Below are positions 11,219-22,838 of a DNA stretch of 64,000 bases, piece by piece. Source of the stretch: Pyricularia pennisetigena (Eukaryota > Ascomycota > Sordariomycetes > Magnaporthales > Pyriculariaceae); NCBI RefSeq assembly GCF_004337985.1, contig NC_043744.1:64730-128729 (forward strand). Direction: 5' to 3'. Position numbers and translations under genes: made by a program. The notes under the pieces were generated by a model that ran no database searches, was not told the origin of the DNA, and worked only from the letters and a program-made list of their open reading frames with translations. The stretch's first letter is position 1; each line of letters starts with the position of its first letter.

Positions 11219-11883
11219 GGTGAACATGGCTAGCGCAGGGCTAATTATATTAGCTATTCTGCATTATCTTTTAACGGCTAGCATGGGCTAATTTTATGAG
11301 TCACCATGCATCGAAAAAATAAATAAATAACAAATAAAACGTATACGCGTTTATTATACACATAAAGCTTTATATATCACGTCTTTGTTTATAGTTTTAA
11401 CAATAAAACAAATACGTCATATATAATCTAGTTCAATGGTATAAGGCACGTACTATAATCTATATCATATATACGTTGTTGAAATGCGTGGGTTCGAATC
11501 CCGTTATGGTCGCAGATTTTCTGTGCATGCATAAGCATAATAAGCCGTTAGGCTCAATGGGCCGTTAGGCTTAATAAGTCGGCAGGTTAGTTATATGAGT
11601 AAGGCCAAATCATGTGACGTGACCCCGCATTCCGGACATCCGGATCGAAGATCTGCATCTACGGATTCGAACACGTAATTTACAACTTAGCCTCAGATTT
11701 ATCACCTTTATAGCTTTTATCGATTTAACGATTTAACGAATCGATTGTGCAAAAATAATATATTATTTCTATTACCCGTTAGCAGACGGTTATCTGCCAT
11801 TTAAACGTTCCATTAGCCTTATACGCGATCCAGCTTTCCCCGCGTTCAAAATTAAGCTTATTCTATCTCGTTACCTCCGCACA
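11219..11883 (+). repeat. LTR-like element with tRNA-like boxes, copy 1
   Basis: 665 bp, flanked by a perfect 5-bp duplication AATTG (11214-11218 and 11884-11888). The start is GGTGAACATGGC (other copies TGTGAACATGGC) and the end CCTCCGCACA, so TG...CA-type ends. Inside is a tRNA-like module with A-box TAGTTCAATGG (11429-11439) and a perfect B-box GGTTCGAATCC (11491-11501). A second B-box-like GGATTCGAAC (11663-11672) points the opposite way. Two units of a 17-bp repeat (GCCGTTAGGCTCAATGG type) lie between them near 11545-11580. No protein is encoded. A solo LTR or a miniature retroelement both fit. Confidence 0.8.
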
Positions 11884-11888
11884 AATTG

Positions 11889-12121
11889 TCGTTTTATTTG
11901 GAAAGGAGTACATACAGATCGTAGTTTAATCGAACGCAGTTTAAACGCATTTGATAATAACGTTAATATATAACGAACCAATGTAAACCTGCCTTTGCGA
12001 GACCGTAAAAAGGTTTAATAAATTTAAAAACCGTGTCAACGGAATATAAATGTTCGATCTTTTTCCAGACTCGCACGAAAACGTCCCTTTATAACTTTAT
12101 AAAACTTTTAATGGACGTTTA
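11889..12121 (-). pseudogene. C1 RT fragment (palm region)
   Basis: Copia RT piece between Fot1-like element and tRNA-like LTR copy 1. On the minus strand it reads RDVFVR, then LYSVDTVFKFIKPFYG and LAKAGLHWFVIY (about 11950-12070), matching the copia block that usually reads KPLYGIPEAG-x-HW. It continues directly from the ISQ-like end at 13979 once the transposon is removed. Confidence 0.75.
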
Positions 12122-13976
12122 ACGTCGGCTACCTCCTGATGGCCACCCCCCCCCCCCCCTGGTGTCCACCCAAAAATAATAACACTTTTATTTTTATCCT
12201 CCAACTTCTATTATAAATATCTCGACGAATCTTTCACTTTTGGACTTGATGTTTTTAATCTTAATTCTCCAATTTCCAATAAGGCAGTATAACGAAAATC
12301 AGCTTTCTTACGCCACTAAAACCTTCATAATGGCGAATTAATTACAAAAACCTCCCGAAAATGGGGTATACCTAAAAATACACTTCCTCAACGTTTTCAA
12401 AGTCTTTAACCTTATAAATAAGCACAAAACCCTTTTTAGAAACTTTCCACGAAATATGAAAAACACTTAGCTAATTGGGCATTTGCCCAAACGGCTTTGG
12501 GGCTTCCACCAACGTATTAAAAACTACGTTTTTTTGCAAAACGAATTCTTTAAACCGCCGGTAAACCATAAAACCTTAGAAAACGTTGGATAACCCGTTT
12601 TTTGGCTCGTAATCCAATTTTTAAAACCCAAAAGGCCCGTCGTATAAAAAACGCCCGGGTTAATGGGGCTATTACGAAAATAATCAAATTTTGGTGGCTT
12701 TATATTTTAAACCTCGTTATCAACGATATTAAACCGCAAAATTGGCGGAATATAGAGGAAACCGGTATAATGGTAAATAAAAGATTTAATGGCCTAATAC
12801 TAGGTTTTAATGGAATTTGGCCGTTATAGCGAAAAAAGCCCGGAACGCGGAGTTAAGCGACTACAATCGAATATATATCGGTTACGGGCGTTACAATACA
12901 TCCCCTCGTTATATTTAAAGGAAAAAACGTATAATAACAATGGTTTTTAACGGATTTAAACCTTTTCAATTATTGGTAATTTTATATAACCAACAACGGG
13001 TGGACAAATAACAGAACGGCTATTGAATGGTTAAAAAAATATTTATTCCGTATACCCAACCTTTAACCCCTGAAAAACGGTTATTAGTTTTCCACGGCGA
13101 TGGATTATTTATAACGGACGAATTTATAATTCTTTATTTGCAAAATAATATTTAATTTGTATATTTACCCCTTTATTCGTTACACGTTTTCAAACCATTG
13201 GATTTATCGGTCTTTGGACCGTTAACAAAGGCTTATCGACGTTAGTTTGGATTTATTAACCAATTCTGCTATTTGACAGTTGTTAGAAAACGAAATTTCC
13301 TCCTTTGCTATAATATAACTAAATCGAAAGCATTTACAGCAAAAGGTATTTAATCTGGGTAGCGTATAACGGGTTTAAGCCCGGTGAATCTGGTTAAACT
13401 ACTTTTAAGCCCTTTTATACTAGAAAATAGCAATGCCAACGTTATAAAAAATAAAAATAACGGTTTATAAAAGGATAAAATACCAGAAAGCTCAACCCAA
13501 AAAATTAACGACCCGTCTTTACTTATTTGGAAGACCCCTAAAACGACCCGAAATATTCGATTTTCACTGCAAAAATTTTCCCAATCTAATAAAACCATCG
13601 CTACTTCACGTTTTTTATTTGAAAAGTCCAAAAAAGCTTCGAAACCAAAAATATATTTTTGGTTAAGGTGTAATAAAAAAGTTAATTTATTGGAAGCATA
13701 AATAGAGGTAATGCGGCCGCCGGAAAATAAGGGCAACTCCGGATCCAAACGAGCTTTTGGTTAATAAACAGAGTATTATTGGATTGCAGGAAAATAATAT
13801 AAAAAATCTGGAGATTTTAGCTGATGCAAAAAGGTTAACGAACCGGAACAGCCTGAAAACGATTATATTCTTGTGCGTTAATAGTTTTATGTTTAAGTTA
13901 ATCTGTAGCAGTAGCTATTCCGCTGTTAGATCTTTAGGTGTGGCCCACAGGGTGGCCATTAGGGGGTACCCGACGT
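12122..13976 (+). mobile_element. Fot1/pogo-type DNA transposon (Tc1/mariner superfamily)
   Basis: 1855 bp, close to the usual size of Fot1-like elements. Terminal inverted repeats start ACGTCGGCTACC (12122) and end with the complement GGGTACCCGACGT (13976). Both ends are flanked by the TA target duplication (12120-12121 and 13977-13978). A 14-base C run (12146-12159) follows the left repeat, a GC-rich island in AT-rich DNA. It encodes the transposase relic 12290-13850 on the same strand and lies in the RT gene of C1. Confidence 0.9.
12290..13850 (+). pseudogene. Fot1-like transposase (CENP-B HTH plus DDE)
   Basis: Cut-and-paste transposase. The N-terminal CENP-B-type DNA-binding part is badly decayed (about 12320-12600). 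The core is clear: FLARNPIF and RRIKNARVNGAITKIIKFWW (about 12595-12700), NIEETGIM (about 12750; the first catalytic Asp region, normally NIDETG), HPLVIFKGK (about 12902), GWTNNRTAIEWL (about 13007-13045), FHGDGLFITDEF (second Asp region, about 13090-13125), PLDLSVFGPL (about 13197-13225), then the Lys-rich tail with KTPKTTRNIRF (about 13530) and NLLEA.IEVMRPPENK (about 13685-13730). The open stretch 12602-12829 is 75 codons. Several stops and at least one shift kill it. Confidence 0.85.
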
Positions 13977-13978
13977 TA

Positions 13979-14640
13979 ACTAATATTTTTAAATGTTAAA
14001 TCGTATCCGAATTGCTTCGCAACCGGTGTAAAAACTGATATAAGCTTTTAATTGCACCTCATTATTATAGGTAATTGCGTAAACAGTTTCTTTTTTTCGA
14101 AATCGCTGTACCCCTGTATAATAAAACGTGATTTTTTACAGAATCGTTCAAGTAACCCTTTAACTTCGTTTACGAATCGCGATCTCAAAATCCTTTAATT
14201 ACTAAACTAACTTTTATTTACCGGTTGTAAAATTCCTGCAACTAGCAAAATATTCACCTCCCACCATAAAGAGTTTTCGAACGGTTTCCCGGGAGCTTTA
14301 ATTGGGCCTTTTCGTCTATATTTAACAGCAAATTCGTGGACTCGTTGCTCCTTTTCTGTTAAAAATTGTGTATTCGCCGTTTTGTATATTTTTTTTACAA
14401 TTGTTTAAATTTCGTTTGTATATGGTTTTTTAATTCGCAATACCGTTTTTATGCTTCGTCGTCCTTTAATATTATATTTGAGGGTGGTGCTTATATTATA
14501 ATCTCGGTCTTTGCGGCCTTCCTTTTTATGGGTTCGTTTCAAGCATTCAATTTTCGATTCCCCGATCCTTTAGGTTTTCCCCTGCGTTTTCACTGTTCGG
14601 GCTTTAGGTATTGAAATTTTGGTTCCGTCGATATAATTCC
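13979..14640 (-). pseudogene. C1 integrase-RT linker and RT N-terminus
   Basis: In minus-strand order it holds the poorly conserved linker (14640-14250) and then the RT start SRFVNEVK (about 14170), KKSRFIIQGYSDFEKKKLFTQ (about 14085-14145, family block KSRLV-Q-Y-D), LPIIMRCN (about 14065) and FGYDLTFKNIS (about 13980-14010), which ends at the Fot1 insertion. The next residues of the block continue at 12121. Confidence 0.75.
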
Positions 14641-15720
14641 GTTATTATTTTTTGGTTTGCTTGATAAAACGGTAATATGGTTTTACATACATATTTCGAA
14701 ATGCGGAAAAGCTATGTATTATATTAATACTTATTGTCGAATTCAATACGTTAAATTCCTTAAAAGCTCCGGTCCATTTGTATTTCTTTTTATGTATTAA
14801 AACCTCTAATCCCAGCTCCAATAATATTGGCATTTTCCATTCGATATTCGGGCTATTCCTCAGTCTTATTGTTTTTTTAACCTTTTTATGCGCCATTATT
14901 TTTCTAAATTCTTTTATAGCTTACTAACGGTTTCGGCGCGTTATATTTTGTCTTTTAAAGGCGTTAAATTGTTGGTAATACGTGGTATTGCCCCGAATAC
15001 TAGTAGGGTAAATATTAAACCGTTCGAGCCTATAATATCGTTCACGGCTTTCACCGCTGCTAACAATACGTTCTGCGGTATTATTTCCTTACATTCGACT
15101 TTTATTATTTCGTCCGCTTTTCGTAACGGTTTATAATAGCTTTCGACCTTTCCCAATAACCATTATACTTCGATTGGTATTTAGTTACATATTATACCGA
15201 AGAATTGTGATTTTGCCTTAAATCCGGCCGCGGTAAAGTTTACGCTTAAATCATATATAATAACGTCAGGTAGTCCTAAATACTTATCGATTTAGCATTT
15301 TTTTAATATTACCCATATTTTTTCCTCTATTATATTTCCTAAAACACGTGCAGCTTGGAATACCATATTCGCGTTAATTACGAGCAAAACCAGTCTAGAT
15401 TCCAGATTTATCACGTTAGCCACGATTTCGTAATTACCATTTACATTGTTTCGTAAATAAATTTAAAACGTTGTGGTGCGCTTCTTTTAATCGGGTAATG
15501 CTATTAAAAACAGTTTATTAATTTTAATATATTTGGGCTAACCTTATAGCCTACCCTTTATAGCGTTTTCTCTAACGGTTTTATTAAAGGGTGTCCGAAT
15601 TCTCCGTAAACCGTTCTCAGCTTTTTTTCGGTTAAAAACGTTATTAGCGTGCCTTTTGTTTTATCATATATAATTCCGGTCCGCGTAAATTTGATCCTGG
15701 TAAAAAAAACTATAAATACC
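14641..15720 (-). pseudogene. C1 integrase (zinc region, core, C-terminus)
   Basis: From the right: FGHPLIKPLEKTL with the first His of the zinc finger (about 15590), NGNYEIVANVINLESRLVLLV (core start, about 15405-15450), FQAARVLGNIIEEKIW (about 15310-15360), DKYLGLPDVIIYDLSVNF (about 15230-15290, second catalytic Asp), then GKVESYYKPLRKADEII and VKAVNDIIGSNGLIFTLLVFGA (14941-15156), which usually starts with a Glu-bearing SIGKVE block; that Glu is present. The C-terminal half 14645-14896 has RNSPN...KWTGAFKEFNVL and VKPYYR. Stops fall mostly at expected Gln/Trp positions. Confidence 0.85.
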
Positions 15721-15789
15721 CCCACTTACGTAAAATTGGCATTTTTGTACCATCGACCTTTATAAATTCGTTGCTAATATTGCTTTAAC

Positions 15790-16100
15790 ATATACCGCAA
15801 TTATCTATATCCTAAATATATAACAAAAATAGTGTCCGAATTAATACAACATGGAACGTTATAATATTAATTTGTATATCCAAAATAATTTTTCCTATAG
15901 CGGTAATCCTTTTGCCTGCTCCGAAACGCATTTTGGTTTTATTCGGATTCGATTTATTCATTTAAATCTCCGGTTTTCTGCGTTATAGTGCTTCCGTTAA
16001 GCTAATTCCGGCCGTTAATCTCGCTGCAACGCCTATATCTAGTATAATCCCAAACGAAATATTATTTAAATTTTATTAATTTAAAATTTGGTGCGGTAAA
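15790..16100 (-). pseudogene. C1 aspartic protease
   Basis: Protease between gag and integrase. The active site reads IILDIGVAARLTAG at about 16005-16055; the family has a DTG or DSG type triplet, so the Asp is intact and the second residue is Ile. Downstream blocks NKTKMRFGAGKRITAIGKIILDI (about 15890-15960) and ITFHVVL...FLLYI-stop-DIDNCGI (about 15790-15880) match the flap and C-terminal half. G2 is inserted just upstream, between this domain and gag. Confidence 0.7.
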
Positions 16101-16133
16101 CCTTTTTGCGGTTTTTCGTTTTTTAAAACGTCA

Positions 16134-16564
16134 TATTACGACCAGACAGTTAGGCCGGTACTAGGGAGGCTAGGCGGGGTCACACCCCTCCTAACGACAC
16201 TCGATTAAAAAAACACCGCCTGGCAGGAAATAGGATTGTATAAAGACCCAAGTACGTGATAGCACGTAACCACCAAAAGGTGATTTCGGTTAATCTGTAA
16301 AACTTCGATTGGGAATTACAAATTAAATAAATTAGCAGAAATTACATTGGAAATATAATTTATATAAAATACGTTTATTACCATGTAAATAAAACTTAAT
16401 TTAGGATTATTTAGCAGCAATTACCTTATATCCAATTTACTACTTACCCAGGAATCGATTATAATTTCACCCCAGTTATTAAAGACCCCAATTACCCAAT
16501 TAAAACGTTTAATTGCTTTAACCTATTATATTTCATTTCAAAAACAGGTTACCCGATATTTTAA
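16134..16564 (+). repeat. 5' LTR of G2, 3' end deleted with the PBS
   Basis: Begins TATTACGACC (originally TGTTACGACC). After GGTTACCCGATA the sequence jumps to ACAAAACCACTT, which in G1 and G3 lies about 80 bp downstream of the LTR. The LTR terminus and the primer-binding site are therefore missing. This must have happened after insertion, because reverse transcription needs the PBS. Confidence 0.8.
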
Positions 16565-16619
16565 GACAAAACCACTTCTTAAACCCCCTTTAAAATTAAC
16601 GATCCGGCCATCGCTAACG

Positions 16620-17560
16620 CCTTGGGCCAAATAGTCGCGACGCTCCAAACGGAAAATCGACAATTCCAAAAACGAATAACCAAGTAAATTAAATAAATTA
16701 ATAGGAATTATATTAATTACTTTTTACCATTACCTTATAATGGTACCCCAGGCATTTTCTAAAAGTTCTCTATCAAAACCCGGGCTTAGCTTTATTTAAA
16801 CGAAACCGATTTTAATAATAATACAAATAAAGTTATTTTCGCAGTTTCGCTATTAACGGGCGATACGTTCGCCTAGTTGGATTTAATTTTACAACAGTAT
16901 TTGGACCACAATAAGGAAAAAAACCGTAAAATTAAAACTAACCGCATTTTCGACGATTACGAAAATTCCCAAATAATATTTTAGAGGAACATTCGGTAAC
17001 CCAAACAAGGAACGCACGGTTAAGGGTAAATTAATACGTTTTACCTAAACCAAATCGGTATCCAAATCTACCAGTAACTTTGATAAATTGCCGCCAAATT
17101 ATTATGGGGCCCCGAAACCTTAGTAGCACGTTTTGATACAGAATTTAAAAAAAGGACCCGATATTTTAACCGAGTACGTAAAATTAACAATTAAAATAAA
17201 TAACCGATTTTACGAACGAAAACTGGAACGACGCGAAAAACGCAGCGTATAAGGACCAATTTTGCGATAAACCAATACAGGACGCAAATATTAATACCCT
17301 AAACCGTTTCGCCAATATAATATTTCCTACGGAATATATAACGGATTTATAAACTTTGACATAATACAGTATAAAAAACCCCGCGAAAATCCCAAAAATG
17401 GTAAATGTTTTAAATATAATAAACCGGGATATATCGCCAAATTATATCCCAGGAATATTCCAAATTTATACCCCGATTTTGTAATTGGGCACCAAAACAA
17501 TACGCCCGACTCCAAAAAACCACGAAAGTTAAACGCCACAACCCACTAATAAATATGACC
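16620..17560 (+). pseudogene. G2 Gag
   Basis: Collinear with the Gag regions of G1 and G3. Recognisable blocks include KTNRIFDDYENS (about 16935-16980), the Lys/Arg-rich LTEYVKLTIKINNRFYER (about 17165-17220), QIHTG..KY-type linker (about 17275) and the zinc knuckle at about 17405-17450, which reads CFKYNKPGYIAKLYP. Two Cys and the His are now Tyr. Many stops and shifts. No start codon can be assigned safely. Confidence 0.75.
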
Positions 17561-19360
17561 AGATTAATATAGCCTAATAAATTGGACTATATATTACGAC
17601 GACAATTATATAGTATATATTAATGCGAAAATGGACGCAGGATAATACCTATAAAATCCCAAAAGGACCCGGACCTTAGCAATAGGAGAGCGCGTACTTA
17701 TTAAAGCTAAACCATTAATATAATTCCGCAAGCAAAACGCCAAATTACCCGAATTTACGAAATTAAATATTTAAAAAAATCAAGACCAAAACCATTGGGA
17801 CAAACTCACCGTATCCGAATAATCCAGCAAACCCCAACGGACGAATCCAATAACGAATGAAAAGACGAATCCAGCGAAAAAAAACTGTATTTTCAAACCC
17901 ATATAATATAATGAGGGAAAACAACCCCTATATATACGAAAAAGGATTTCTCGATTTATACCAAAACGACCAATTAGTACAATTTCCCGGAATACCACAT
18001 CGAATATAAATACAAAACCTTATTAAACCAATTAATCCAATTTTCGGAAACCACCCAATTTTGAATACTAAATATCCCAAATATACAAAAAGTTTTTAGG
18101 TAAAATATTTTCGAAACAATTGCGGATTACATTTTAGCGGGGAAATAATCCACGATTTTTTCCCACGAAGACGTTAAATAACAAATATCCACGAAATATA
18201 TATTATCAACAAATTACCCAATTGGGAAATCAAAATAACATTTAATACCGAGCTATCGGTAGTTTTTACCTTTTGCGACGATTACCTTATGGTATGCTGC
18301 AACTAAAAACAATTTGTATGGTACCGATACACCCGAAATATATGTAAAATACATATGTTAACCAGAATATAAATATAATACGAAATAAAATTACGATAAC
18401 CAGGACCCGCACCAATAACCAAAATCGTATGGAACCCCAGCGTAAGGGATAACGAAATACCCACGAATGTACGAAAATCGTTTATACCAACAGGACACCG
18501 ACTTAATAAAGTCAAAATTAAAAGCAATTATACGTCACAAAACAAAAAAATAAGGACCCACGACGCGAATCCAACAAACCAAACCACTAAAATGGTTAAA
18601 CGGTATAAAATACCAAACGGTAGCAATAAAAACGGAATAAAAAACCCTAAACGCCGCGCAAACCACGAAAAGAGTATACGAATATATATTCCTAAATATA
18701 CGATTTAATGGAAAATTTATACGAACGCTTTTTAATAACGGAGTATAAAGCAATTATATTTCCCCAACAATCGTGAAAAAAGACCGATATTTTGGTAATA
18801 AAAAAAAACATGCCGACTGTAAACCGTAAAAAAGGCAATTTTATAAGGGAACGGCACCATTAGTACAAAAACCATACACCTTTAGATGGAAAATTATAAA
18901 TAAAAAAATAAATTACTTTCAATGTTACGGAAGTAGGGCATAAAAACATAATTTTAGGAATTCCTTAATTTGAAAAAAAGCTACCCCCGGATAAATTGGA
19001 CTAAAGGTTAGATTTCATGGGAGGAGCACCTGATTATTAGACGATTTCCAGTATAACAGGGTTTATACAGGAAATACAAAGCACGGAAAAATTAAAAAAA
19101 ACAAATGGCGTATTTACAGGAAGGACGACCAACCCCGGAACCAATATCGGAAAAAAACAACTATTTATAGGTCGAAACCGATCCAATTATATGACATCAA
19201 CTACGAAAAAACAGACCAAAAACGGCAAAATCCCAAAAAATAGCAACTTTATATATGATTATTTAGCCAAAAACTCGAAACAGGATTACCTGAATACAGC
19301 CCATTCGACTACGAAATATTATTAAAAAAAGGAACCCAACCAAAATTCCACAAAATATAC
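17560..19360 (+). pseudogene. G2 spacer and protease region
   Basis: Between Gag and RT. The middle part (17800-18500) is homologous to G3 43051-43560 (blocks such as TPTDEFNNE and FPRRR), with no domain I can name. The protease active-site strand is at about 18711-18752 and reads RTLFNNGV, so the catalytic Asp is Asn as in the other copies. The block LGIP (about 18955) and KYNRVYTGNTK-type sequence (about 19050) follow. The minus-strand frames here are shadows. Confidence 0.6.
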
Positions 19361-20030
19361 GGTTTAAATCCAATATAAATGGGAATTTTAAACGAATACC
19401 TCGCAAAAAACCTCAAAACAAGTTATATGAAACTATCGATATTATTAACAGGATACACAATCCTTGTCGTACCAAGAAGACGGAAACTTACGATTATACG
19501 TGGATTATAAACGATAAAATAATATTATAATAAAAAATTGCTACCCGCTCTTACTAATAGGATAATTTCGAAATATATCTTATTAAATACAATGGTTTAC
19601 GATATTAAACTTTTAAAAAATAAACAACTTAACCCGTATAAAGGAAAACGAGGAATGGAAAACAGTATTCCGTATTCGACGAAAATATTACGAATACCTG
19701 GTGATACCCTTCGGCTTCACCAACGCCCCCGTAATTTTCCAAACTATATTTAACCACGTTTTTAGGGAATTTTTAAACATTTTTATTATTATTTACCTGG
19801 ACAATATCCTTGTTTTTCCCAAAATGTTGAAAGAATATAAAGAACACGTTTATACAATTTTACAAAAATTACAGGACGTTAAACTTTTAATTGAAAACGA
19901 AAAATACATTTTTTACAGCAAACAAATCAATTTCCTAAAATTTATTATCGCCCCTAAAAAGTTAGGATGGGAAAGTCGAAAACTTAAACGATAAAGGAAT
20001 AGCCCAACCATAAAGCGTAAAACACGTTCT
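19360..20030 (+). pseudogene. G2 reverse transcriptase
   Basis: Ty3/gypsy RT. LNEYLAKNLK (about 19390) and a decayed fingers domain lead to FGFTNAPVIFQTIFNHVF (about 19705-19760) and IIIYLDNILVFPK (about 19785-19820). The second Asp of the YLDD active site is Asn, so this copy is catalytically dead even apart from its stops. INFLKFIIAPKKLG (about 19930) is the connection block. A 97-codon open piece runs 19701-19994. Confidence 0.85.
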
Positions 20031-21780
20031 GGCATTTTTGAATTTATGAATTTTTACATAATATTTATTAAAAAGTACGGCGCGATCGCCACCCTATTAA
20101 CCAATATAACCAAAAAGGATTTAAAATTCCAATAGACGAAACAAATACAGCAAATTTTCGAACGTTTATAAAACGCAGTAATATAAAAACCAATTTTCGA
20201 AATAATAAATTTAATAAAACCTTTCGAAATCGAAACCGATGCATCCGATTATATAATCTGAGGATAATTTAACCAACGAAGCGAAAAAGGACGGCTATAC
20301 CGTTGCGCCTTTTGTTTACAAAAATTATATAAATTAGAATTTTATTACTTAATCCACGATAAAAGATTTATAACCATTATCCCAATATTTGAAAAATGGA
20401 AACCATAATTATCCGGACCAAAATACGAGATATTAATTTGTACGGGCCACAGAAACCTAACCCAGCTTACCACTAGTAGAATGTTAAACAAACGATAAAT
20501 TACTTAGGCAAAACTCTTATTAAAATTCCATTTTGGGATTATTTATCGAAAAAAAAACAGAAAACGGTAAAACCGACGCCTTTAACCAAAAACCAAATTA
20601 TAAAAATATAATATTTGAAAAAACACTGAAAATAATTATAACAAATAATAACCGAAACCTGTTATTAATTTACCGAAACCTGATAACGACCAAGATAATA
20701 ACCACATTAGAAAAAATACAAAAAGTCCATACATATAAAACCCACGGATACCAAGGAATTTCCGAATCATGGAAACAGTTAAAACAGCACTATAATTTCA
20801 AAAAAATACGGTAAAAAGTACGAAAAACCATTAAAGATTGCGAGTTTTACGCAAAAAAAGATCCGCAAAACAAAAACTTTAGAAATTTTTATAATTTTTA
20901 ACAATCCCTAACAAAACATGTTAAACCATTGCGATGAGTTTTATCGTTAAACTACCAACTTCCGAAAGTTTATTTACTAAAACCAAATACAATAATATAT
21001 TAATGATAATTAATCAATTTACCAAATTCGCCTACTTCTTACCTTATAAAAAAAGTAGCAGCGCCGAAAAAATTGATTATACATTCTTACGAGTAATTGT
21101 CAATAACCACGGACTTCTAGAAAACTTTATTACGGACAAAAATAAATTTTTTACATTAACGTTTTGGAAATTTTCAATGAAATAGCTAGGAACTAACCAC
21201 AAATTGTTTACAACATTCCACTTACAAGTAAACGGATAAACAAAACGAAAAACCCAAATATTAAAACAATATTTAAAATATTATATTAACCAAAAATGAA
21301 ATAATTGGGTACGACTATTACCTATAATATAATGCGCGTATAGCAGTTTAAAAGAGTAAAAATACCAAAATAACCCCGTTTTACATTAATTACGGATCTA
21401 ACCTTACGGTATATGGAAAACCAAAAGCAACGATTACGGCCCCATGAGCCCACAAACAAGCAAACGAACTACGAAAACTCCACCAAAAATTCCAAAAAAG
21501 ATGAAAATTCGTACGAAAACAAATAATTAAATACGTTAACTAATATCGGATAAAAGGACCATCCTTCCAAAAAGGAAGTAGCACTTATTTGAGTTAATAT
21601 AATATTAAAACACAACCACTAGACAGCAAATTTAACATTAAAAACTTGGACGTTTTAGGATCAATAAAAAAATCAGGGAAACCAACTTTAAATTATTATT
21701 ACCAGGAATTATTAAAATCTACCTAACGTTCCACGCATTATTATTAGAGCTAGCACCACACGTTACTAATACCCAAAAAA
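20030..21780 (+). pseudogene. G2 RNase H and integrase
   Basis: RNase H starts near 20220 with FEIETDASDY and continues to KTDAFNQKPNYKN (about 20565-20605). The integrase zinc region follows (THGYQGISESWKQLKQHYNF, about 20740-20800; CEFYA near 20840, one zinc Cys now Tyr). The core has SFIVKLPTSE (about 20935; the catalytic Asp before it is Ser), FITDKNKFF (about 21128) and, near 21215, an HLQVNG-stop-TKR block in which the catalytic Glu is Lys. The C-terminal GPF-type module is around 21640-21740. Confidence 0.8.
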
Positions 21781-21789
21781 TAATCGAAA

Positions 21790-21960
21790 ATAACGCAAAA
21801 AAAACGTACGACGTCGAACGAATACTGGACCATAAACGCAACCACGGCAAAACAAAATATTTTATTAAATGGGAAAACTATAAACACGAAAAAAATATTT
21901 GGGAGCCCCTAAATTACCTCCGAAATTGCCAGGAACTATTCCGCTAATATGATCAGGAAC
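21790..21960 (+). pseudogene. G2 chromodomain
   Basis: Integrase C-terminal chromodomain, which in chromoviruses directs insertion to histone-marked heterochromatin. It reads YDVERILDHKRNHGKTK then YFIKWENYKHEKNIWEPL and NYLRNCQELF, open for about 55 codons. The aromatic cage positions Y, W and Y/W are all present. Matching domain in G3 at 39410-39545. This fits the dense nesting seen here. Confidence 0.85.
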
Positions 21961-22245
21961 TGGATCTGCGAGCAAATTAACCAAAGAAAAGGACGACCCA
22001 AAAAACCACTACTTATTATGCCCAAAAATTAAAAATCGAACAAAACTCGAAATTATACCAGCAAACGAACCTAAAAAAACGATTGATATACAATATATAT
22101 TAAAATACACGAACAAAATCATTTACCGATTGAACCTTGCGCAAAAATATTTATTTTATCCAACAAAAAATAATTTAAAAAACCTATAAGGAAAAACGCA
22201 TTCCAAACAAAACTGGAATCCGGAAAAAACGATTCCAAAAACATT

Positions 22246-22567
22246 TTAAAAAAATCTTTTAACCAACCGCCGCCGTTCCTCCTATTTTATTTTCTCACGT
22301 TCCACCCGATCTAACTCTTCCAAATCCTTAGCTCCGCGAAATATAATTCGCATTATTTTTTTTAAATTACAATTCTTTTTGTTTTCGCAAACGAAAAAGT
22401 TTCAACTGTTTTTCCTGGATTTTTTACTGTTCGGCCAAAATAACTTCCTATCAAACCTCTATTTTGGCGCTAAATTATAGATATTACCAATTATTAATAC
22501 GCAATTAAATATTTAAAATACCCAATATATTCTAATTAAAACGGTTAACGAGAAAATATTAAATGCA
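22246..22567 (-). pseudogene. Antisense frame in G2: Cys-cluster/coiled-coil-like protein
   Basis: Opposite strand to the element, between chromodomain and 3' LTR. It aligns residue by residue with the plus-strand frame 38726-39067 of G3: NRF...LG.L (about 22520-22550), then KIEV..EVILAEQ.KIQEKQLKLFRLRKQK (about 22385-22480), then after an extra A in a poly-A run (frameshift) MRIIFRGAKDLEELDRVERE (about 22290-22360), and a Glu/Arg-rich end. Stops fall where G3 has Gln or Lys. Similar small basic coiled-coil proteins exist in repeat fractions of other ascomycetes (from memory). Function unknown. Confidence 0.5.
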
Positions 22568-22838
22568 ACGAAAGGAATTTTGAGGTAAAACGGCGCAACG
22601 CATTATACGACGAAATTTACAATAAAAATAAAGAGATATATCCATAAAAAAAGGAAGGCAAAACGCGAAAAAAACGTAGCGACGTTCTGTCGACGAATAA
22701 TAAAATCTCGATTTAATTACGCGATTAAATATAGCGTGATAAAATTAGTAAAAAGAAATTTATAATCCGAAACCAGGATTAGGGGAGTACGGACTATTTA
22801 AAAACCAAAAGGATTTGGTTCAAGGAGAGGAAATTTAA

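Noticed and set aside
11422..11513. A nuclear tRNA gene
   Set aside because: A- and B-boxes are present, but the acceptor-stem halves do not pair and the anticodon arm is not canonical in any of the four copies. It belongs to a dispersed element with target duplications, so it is listed as part of the repeat.
13350..13748. 132-codon minus-strand frame
   Set aside because: It lies opposite the clear Fot1-type transposase; it is a shadow of that gene's Lys-rich tail.
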